Shown here: positions 5,735 to 8,812 of the stretch, piece after piece
How positions within the stretch are numbered: position 1 is the first letter of the stretch
Layout of the letters: the number at the start of each line of letters is the position of its first letter
Assembly (NCBI GenBank): GCA_964474415.1
Contig: CAYYSO010000102.1
Coordinates: 1 to 8,812 of the forward strand
Length of the DNA stretch: 8,812 nucleotides
Direction: 5' to 3'
Origin: Methylomarinum sp964474415
GTDB lineage: Bacteria; Pseudomonadota; Gammaproteobacteria; Methylococcales; Methylomonadaceae
Program-made: the position numbers and the translations under genes
The notes under the pieces: model-generated
Told to the model about the DNA's origin: nothing
What the model saw: only the letters and a program-made list of their open reading frames with translations
Database searches by the model: none

Positions 5735-6769
5735 TTACTGTATAAGGTGTATAAGTTTTTGTTCTAGCGATTTAAAGTCATAACCTGAATGAGTGCGCAG
5801 CAGACCTTTATTGAGCATCATTGCACCTACGAAAATCAGAATTACTCCCGATAGCTGAAAAAAGCGATGGGTTGTAGTGGATGAAAAAAGCCGGGTTAAA
5901 TAACCAAAGCTGAATAAAGCTGGCAGTGTTCCTAAACCAAACAAAGTCAGAATTTTTGCCCCCAATAAAGGATCGCTGCTGCCGGCCGCCATCACATACA
6001 TAGCTTGAAGAGGACCACAGCCTAATAAAAATCCTGATAAAAAACCAATAAAAAAAGGGCTGTGCAAGCGTTTGTTTTGCGTGATAACAAAATGAGCAAC
6101 GCTTTTAGGTTGCTTAATCTGAATATATTTTAAAACTGCAAATGCATCCAGCATATTTAACCCGAATAAAATCAAAAAAGCGCCGGCCGCTATATTGGTA
6201 ATACCCTGTATAAAAGGGGTAATGCTGATTATCGAGCCAAGTAGCCCGAATAATGCGCCAAACATGGCATACGACAAGGTCTTGCCAAAACCATATAAAA
6301 AATGAGATAACCATGATGAACGATGTTGCTCTGCATCTCTGGCGGTATAGCTGATGACAAAACTGCCACACATGCCAATACAGTGCAGTCCTGTAATTAA
6401 TCCGACAACCAGTATCATGCCATCGCTAAGATGCGAATTTAGATCCGGCAAGGTAAACTGGTGGGATAGTTTTCGTGTTCCAATCATCACCATGACTAAA
6501 GCGATAACAGCTATTAGAGCGAGTGTAAATTTGAGCCAAAGTGACTTTTCTTCTGGTTTGGGTGTTACTATTGGATAGCCACTGGCCTCAATGGTTTTTT
6601 GAATATCCTTGAGACTGATTTTATCGGCATTAAAACTGATTTTGACCGTTTCCGTGGGATAGTCGGCTGTGACTTTTTCGACACCATCAATCTGGGCAAC
6701 CGCTGTTTCTATAATTGCTTCACAGCCACCGCATTGCATACCTGTTACATTAAGTGTTACCTGCTTCAT
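5735..6769 (-). CDS. HMA domain fused to DsbD_2/SafE-like membrane protein
   Basis: This 344-residue protein has two parts. Residues 1-68 form a heavy-metal-associated ferredoxin-like domain with the metal-binding motif GMQCGGCE (C13, C16). After a linker and a membrane segment (79-97), residues about 115-322 form a six-helix core of the DsbD_2 / sulfite exporter TauE/SafE-like type. It carries GLHCIGMCGSF (C130, C134) and GFLLGCGPLQAMY (C251), the conserved cysteines of this group. Related proteins are linked to copper delivery for cytochrome oxidase, cytochrome c biogenesis and thiol-electron transfer across the inner membrane. The HMA domain suggests Cu(I) or another soft metal as cargo or signal. 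AGGGGC lies 5 nt before the ATG, and a sigma-70 promoter lies ~50-80 nt upstream. It heads the row of genes ending with the response regulator. Exact substrate is not determinable here. Confidence 0.88.
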   Translation of the reverse strand: MKQVTLNVTGMQCGGCEAIIETAVAQIDGVEKVTADYPTETVKISFNADKISLKDIQKTIEASGYPIVTPKPEEKSLWLKFTLALIAVIALVMVMIGTRKLSHQFTLPDLNSHLSDGMILVVGLITGLHCIGMCGSFVISYTARDAEQHRSSWLSHFLYGFGKTLSYAMFGALFGLLGSIISITPFIQGITNIAAGAFLILFGLNMLDAFAVLKYIQIKQPKSVAHFVITQNKRLHSPFFIGFLSGFLLGCGPLQAMYVMAAGSSDPLLGAKILTLFGLGTLPALFSFGYLTRLFSSTTTHRFFQLSGVILIFVGAMMLNKGLLRTHSGYDFKSLEQKLIHLIQ

Positions 6770-6809
6770 GCTTTGCCCCTTGATAGTAGCGTTAGTTCCA
6801 AGCGCTGTT

Positions 6810-6824
6810 TAATCTATTTGATTA
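6810..6824. promoter_or_regulatory. possible operator overlapping the -10 element
   Basis: TAATC-TATTT-GATTA is a perfect 5-bp inverted repeat with a 5-nt centre, covering the -10 box and the predicted start site of the HMA/DsbD_2 promoter. This is a typical place for a repressor such as an ArsR/SmtB-family protein. The arms are short and AT-rich, so chance is a fair alternative. Confidence 0.3.
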
Positions 6825-6849
6825 GAAAATCGCATCGGTGGGCGCTCAA
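6821..6849 (-). promoter_or_regulatory. sigma-70 promoter of the HMA/DsbD_2 operon
   Basis: On the minus strand a -35 TTGAGC (6849-6844) and a -10 TCTAAT (6826-6821) are separated by 17 nt, matching the consensus at 4/6 and 5/6 positions with ideal spacing. Transcription would begin near 6814, leaving a ~45-nt leader before the ATG at 6769. It lies in the gap after the ACR3 gene, where no terminator hairpin is obvious, so ars read-through may also feed this operon. Confidence 0.6.
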
Positions 6850-6895
6850 AGTATAGTAATACATAAAAGATCGCCTTAGTTCTCATGGTAACAGT

Positions 6896-7987
6896 TTAAA
6901 GCCGCTGATCTTCAGGAAACCAGCTTCGGGTCCGGTTACAAAATGAACAGACCGATAACATCACCGGCACTTCAACCAGTACGCCTACTACGGTTGCCAA
7001 CGCGGCGCCAGACTCAGGGCCATACAGAGCAATAGCCGTTGCCACCGCCAGTTCAAAGAAATTACTGGCGCCGATCAAGGCACCGGGAGCGGCAATGTTG
7101 AACGGGACTTTAAAGACCTTCATCAAGCCGTAAGCCAGGGATGAATTGAAATACACCTGAATCAGAATAGGTATGGCGATCAGTAGCACATGCACAAATT
7201 TACCGGTGATGTTCTCGGCCTGAAAAGCAAAGATAAAAACCAGTGTTGCCAGCAATGCCAGTATGGTGATGGGATGGAAAAAGGCAATAAAGTGATTTTC
7301 AAACCAGTCCAGGCCTTTTAGTTGTATCAACACAAACCGGCTCAAACTGCCTAATACCAATGGAATGACGATAAAGGCAATAACACTGTAAAACAGCACA
7401 TCATAAGGTACTGTCAGATCACTGGCACCGCTGATTAGAAAAGCGACAATCGGCGCAAACAGAATCAACATGATTAAATCGTTCACCGAAACCTGCACTA
7501 GGGTATAAGCGGGGTCGCCATCGGTCAAATACGACCAGACAAAGACCATTGCCGTGCAGGGTGCCGCTGCCAGAATAATGCAGCCGGCAATATATTGATC
7601 AGCCAGTTCAGCGCCAATAAAAGGCAACCATAACTGTTTGAAAAATACCCAGGCAATCAGCGCCATGGAAAACGGTTTGATCAGCCAGTTGACAAACAGG
7701 GTGATTAAAATTCCACGGGGTCTTTTACGTACATTGAGTATGCTGGTGAAATCAATTTTCAGCATCATCGGGTAGATCATCAGCCAAATCAATATGGCAA
7801 TCGGCAAGTTGATATGGCTGTCCTGAGCAAATTCCATTTTTCGCAGGCTGTCAGTAATTTCCGGTAATTGCTTGCCCAGTGCAATACCTATCCCCATACA
7901 TAACACAACCCAGACGGACAGGTAGCGTTCAAAAAAATTCAAACGCTTGGGTTGTTGTGTTTGTTGATAAACATCAGTGCTTGACAT
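6896..7987 (-). CDS. acr3: ACR3-family arsenite efflux permease
   Basis: This 363-residue inner-membrane protein has about ten transmembrane segments and is full length for the ACR3 (BART superfamily) arsenite/H+ antiporters. The clearest signatures are AAAPCTAMVFVWSYLTDGDP (141-160) with the essential thiolate C144, followed by VQVSVNDLIM, and GASNFFELAVA (306-316) with the conserved Glu E312. It exports As(III) produced by the arsenate reductase encoded just upstream. The ATG at 7987 is preceded by GGGAGAA at a normal distance, 21 nt after the arsC stop. It is the last gene of the ars operon in this window. It is sometimes named arsB, although it is unrelated to E. coli ArsB. Confidence 0.95.
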   Translation of the reverse strand: MSSTDVYQQTQQPKRLNFFERYLSVWVVLCMGIGIALGKQLPEITDSLRKMEFAQDSHINLPIAILIWLMIYPMMLKIDFTSILNVRKRPRGILITLFVNWLIKPFSMALIAWVFFKQLWLPFIGAELADQYIAGCIILAAAPCTAMVFVWSYLTDGDPAYTLVQVSVNDLIMLILFAPIVAFLISGASDLTVPYDVLFYSVIAFIVIPLVLGSLSRFVLIQLKGLDWFENHFIAFFHPITILALLATLVFIFAFQAENITGKFVHVLLIAIPILIQVYFNSSLAYGLMKVFKVPFNIAAPGALIGASNFFELAVATAIALYGPESGAALATVVGVLVEVPVMLSVCSFCNRTRSWFPEDQRL

Positions 7988-8008
7988 GATGATTCTCCCG
8001 GTTGATTT

Positions 8009-8485
8009 TCAGAATTCCTGATCAATGGCATTCAGTTTTTTGCGTAATTGCTGAGTGGACATTTCTTCTAACGGTAATGCCAACATTTTACTGATGCGTT
8101 TTTCCAATGCCTGATAGGTCTGCTCGAATGCCGCTTGAATTTCTTCTTCAGTACCTTTCACATGAGCCGGGTCAGGTAAACCCCAATGAGCCCGTACTGC
8201 TTTGCTCAGGTAAACAGGGCAGGTTTCACCGGCAGCGTTATCGCAGACGGTAATTACGATGTCCATTGGTTGGCCGTCAAATTCATCCCAGGACTGGCTT
8301 TTATAGCCGTCAATTGGTAAACCATGTCGCTGCAGAGTCGCCAAAGCACCCGGGTTTATTTTTCCGACCGGGTGACTGCCTGCTGAAAAAGTGTTGATGC
8401 GGCCTTTACCCAAGTTATTGAATAAGGCTTCTCCCAATACGCTACGGCAGGAATTGCCGGTACAAAGAACTAATACGTTAATCAT
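8009..8485 (-). CDS. arsC: arsenate reductase, thioredoxin-coupled (LMW-PTP fold)
   Basis: This 158-residue enzyme reduces arsenate to arsenite in the cytoplasm. The N-terminal P-loop C8-TGNSC-R14 is the CX5R motif of the low-molecular-weight phosphatase fold. C81 and C89 in TVCDNAAGETCPV are the two further redox cysteines of the S. aureus pI258-type mechanism, in which a disulfide is passed along and finally reduced by thioredoxin. The HWGLPDPAHVKG segment is also typical. I chose the ATG at 8485 because MINVLVLCTGNSCRS is the family's usual start and GGAGG (8494-8498) lies 8 nt upstream. A longer open frame to 8692 is just overlap with the preceding gene. The gene starts 4 nt after the arsI/cadI-like stop, so its SD lies inside the end of that gene and translation is probably coupled. 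Confidence 0.95.
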   Translation of the reverse strand: MINVLVLCTGNSCRSVLGEALFNNLGKGRINTFSAGSHPVGKINPGALATLQRHGLPIDGYKSQSWDEFDGQPMDIVITVCDNAAGETCPVYLSKAVRAHWGLPDPAHVKGTEEEIQAAFEQTYQALEKRISKMLALPLEEMSTQQLRKKLNAIDQEF

Positions 8486-8489
8486 TTGC

Positions 8490-8812
8490 TTAACCTCCGC
8501 AACAGGAAGACTCGCTATTTCCAGCCGGACGGCAGGCATACGGATTTTCTCCATCTGACTGGGCATCGGCTTCATTAAATGTTGGGATTTCTGATAGCGA
8601 ATGAAAGCTTTCCCAGGCAATACCCTGTGGATCAATAATCCAGTGTTTATCTGAGCGGGCGTAGCAGCAGCTGGCGCCTTCCTGGCTTTCAACCGGTTGT
8701 TGGGTGGTATCCAGGCGCTGTTTTAAGTTATCCAGTTCCTGATCCGTTTCAACCTGAAGTCCCAGATGGTCGAGTCCCAATTTGCTGCTGCGGTTGGAAA
8801 TGGCAAAATTGA
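8490..8812 (-). CDS. arsI: ArsI/CadI-family metalloenzyme (partial, N-terminus beyond right edge)
   Basis: The frame is open to the right edge, giving 106 residues; the first ~35-45 of a ~150-residue protein are missing. The visible part has the vicinal-oxygen-chelate (glyoxalase/dioxygenase) pattern of the ArsI/CadI group: NFAISNR, then GLDHLGLQVE with a likely metal-ligand His, the vicinal cysteine pair in ASCCYARSDKHW, and DPQGIAWESF with a likely metal-ligand Glu. ArsI proteins are Fe(II)-dependent C-As lyases that demethylate trivalent organoarsenicals, and the Cys pair binds As(III). Close relatives are called CadI (cadmium-induced), and homology alone does not separate them. The C-terminal tail ends NSESSCCGG and adds a second vicinal Cys pair. 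Position directly before arsC and acr3 supports an arsenic role; arsR probably lies further right. Confidence 0.85.
   Translation of the reverse strand, partial: NFAISNRSSKLGLDHLGLQVETDQELDNLKQRLDTTQQPVESQEGASCCYARSDKHWIIDPQGIAWESFHSLSEIPTFNEADAQSDGENPYACRPAGNSESSCCGG

Noticed and set aside
8486..8692. N-terminal extension of ArsC by 69 residues
   Set aside because: It overlaps the arsI/cadI-like gene in another frame. The ArsC family begins directly at MINVLVLCTGNS, and a strong SD supports the ATG at 8485.
8778..8780. TTG at 8780 as the start of the ArsI/CadI protein
   Set aside because: The frame stays open upstream and encodes NFAISNR, a conserved family segment, so the protein simply continues past the window edge.
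1..8812. CRISPR arrays, tRNA or rRNA genes, insertion sequences
   Set aside because: No regularly spaced repeats, transposase-like frames, terminal inverted repeats or RNA gene signatures were seen.

Overview
This window comes from a Gram-negative bacterium, most likely a gammaproteobacterium. The evidence is an exported YfdX-family protein, a sigma-54 (NtrC-class) two-component system and a proteobacterial-style ars operon. AT-rich codon use and the mix of YfdX, TauE/SafE, OsmC and metal-handling genes would fit an aquatic or sediment lineage such as the methanotrophic Methylococcales, but that placement is a guess. All ten recognised genes lie on the minus strand, so transcription runs from high to low coordinates. 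Two genes are cut by the window edges: yfdX on the left and the arsI/cadI-like gene on the right.

Right side (about 8812-6896) is an arsenic-resistance operon in transcription order: an ArsI/CadI-family metalloenzyme, a thioredoxin-type arsenate reductase (ArsC) and an ACR3 arsenite efflux pump. Gaps are 4 and 21 nt. The arsR repressor usually found at the head of such operons would lie beyond the right edge.

Middle (6895-1221) begins with a convincing sigma-70 promoter and then six tightly packed genes: an HMA domain fused to a DsbD_2/SafE-like membrane protein, a single-domain rhodanese, an OsmC-family protein, a TauE/SafE transporter, and a membrane sensor kinase with an NtrC-class response regulator. 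The TauE/SafE gene is split by a 7-bp tandem duplication that shifts the frame. The gene set suggests handling of soft metal, thiol or reactive sulfur compounds, under the cluster's own two-component system. That function is inferred.

Left side (1220-1) holds the likely output of the two-component system. Just downstream of the regulator gene is a perfect 25-bp palindrome, then an IHF-like site, then a sigma-54 promoter with the diagnostic GG-N10-GC spacing. It is followed by a membrane-anchored orphan protein (153 aa) and yfdX. The layout resembles the ZraPSR logic (membrane sensor, sigma-54 activator, periplasmic effector), but with different effector proteins. This self-contained circuit is the most interesting feature of the window.
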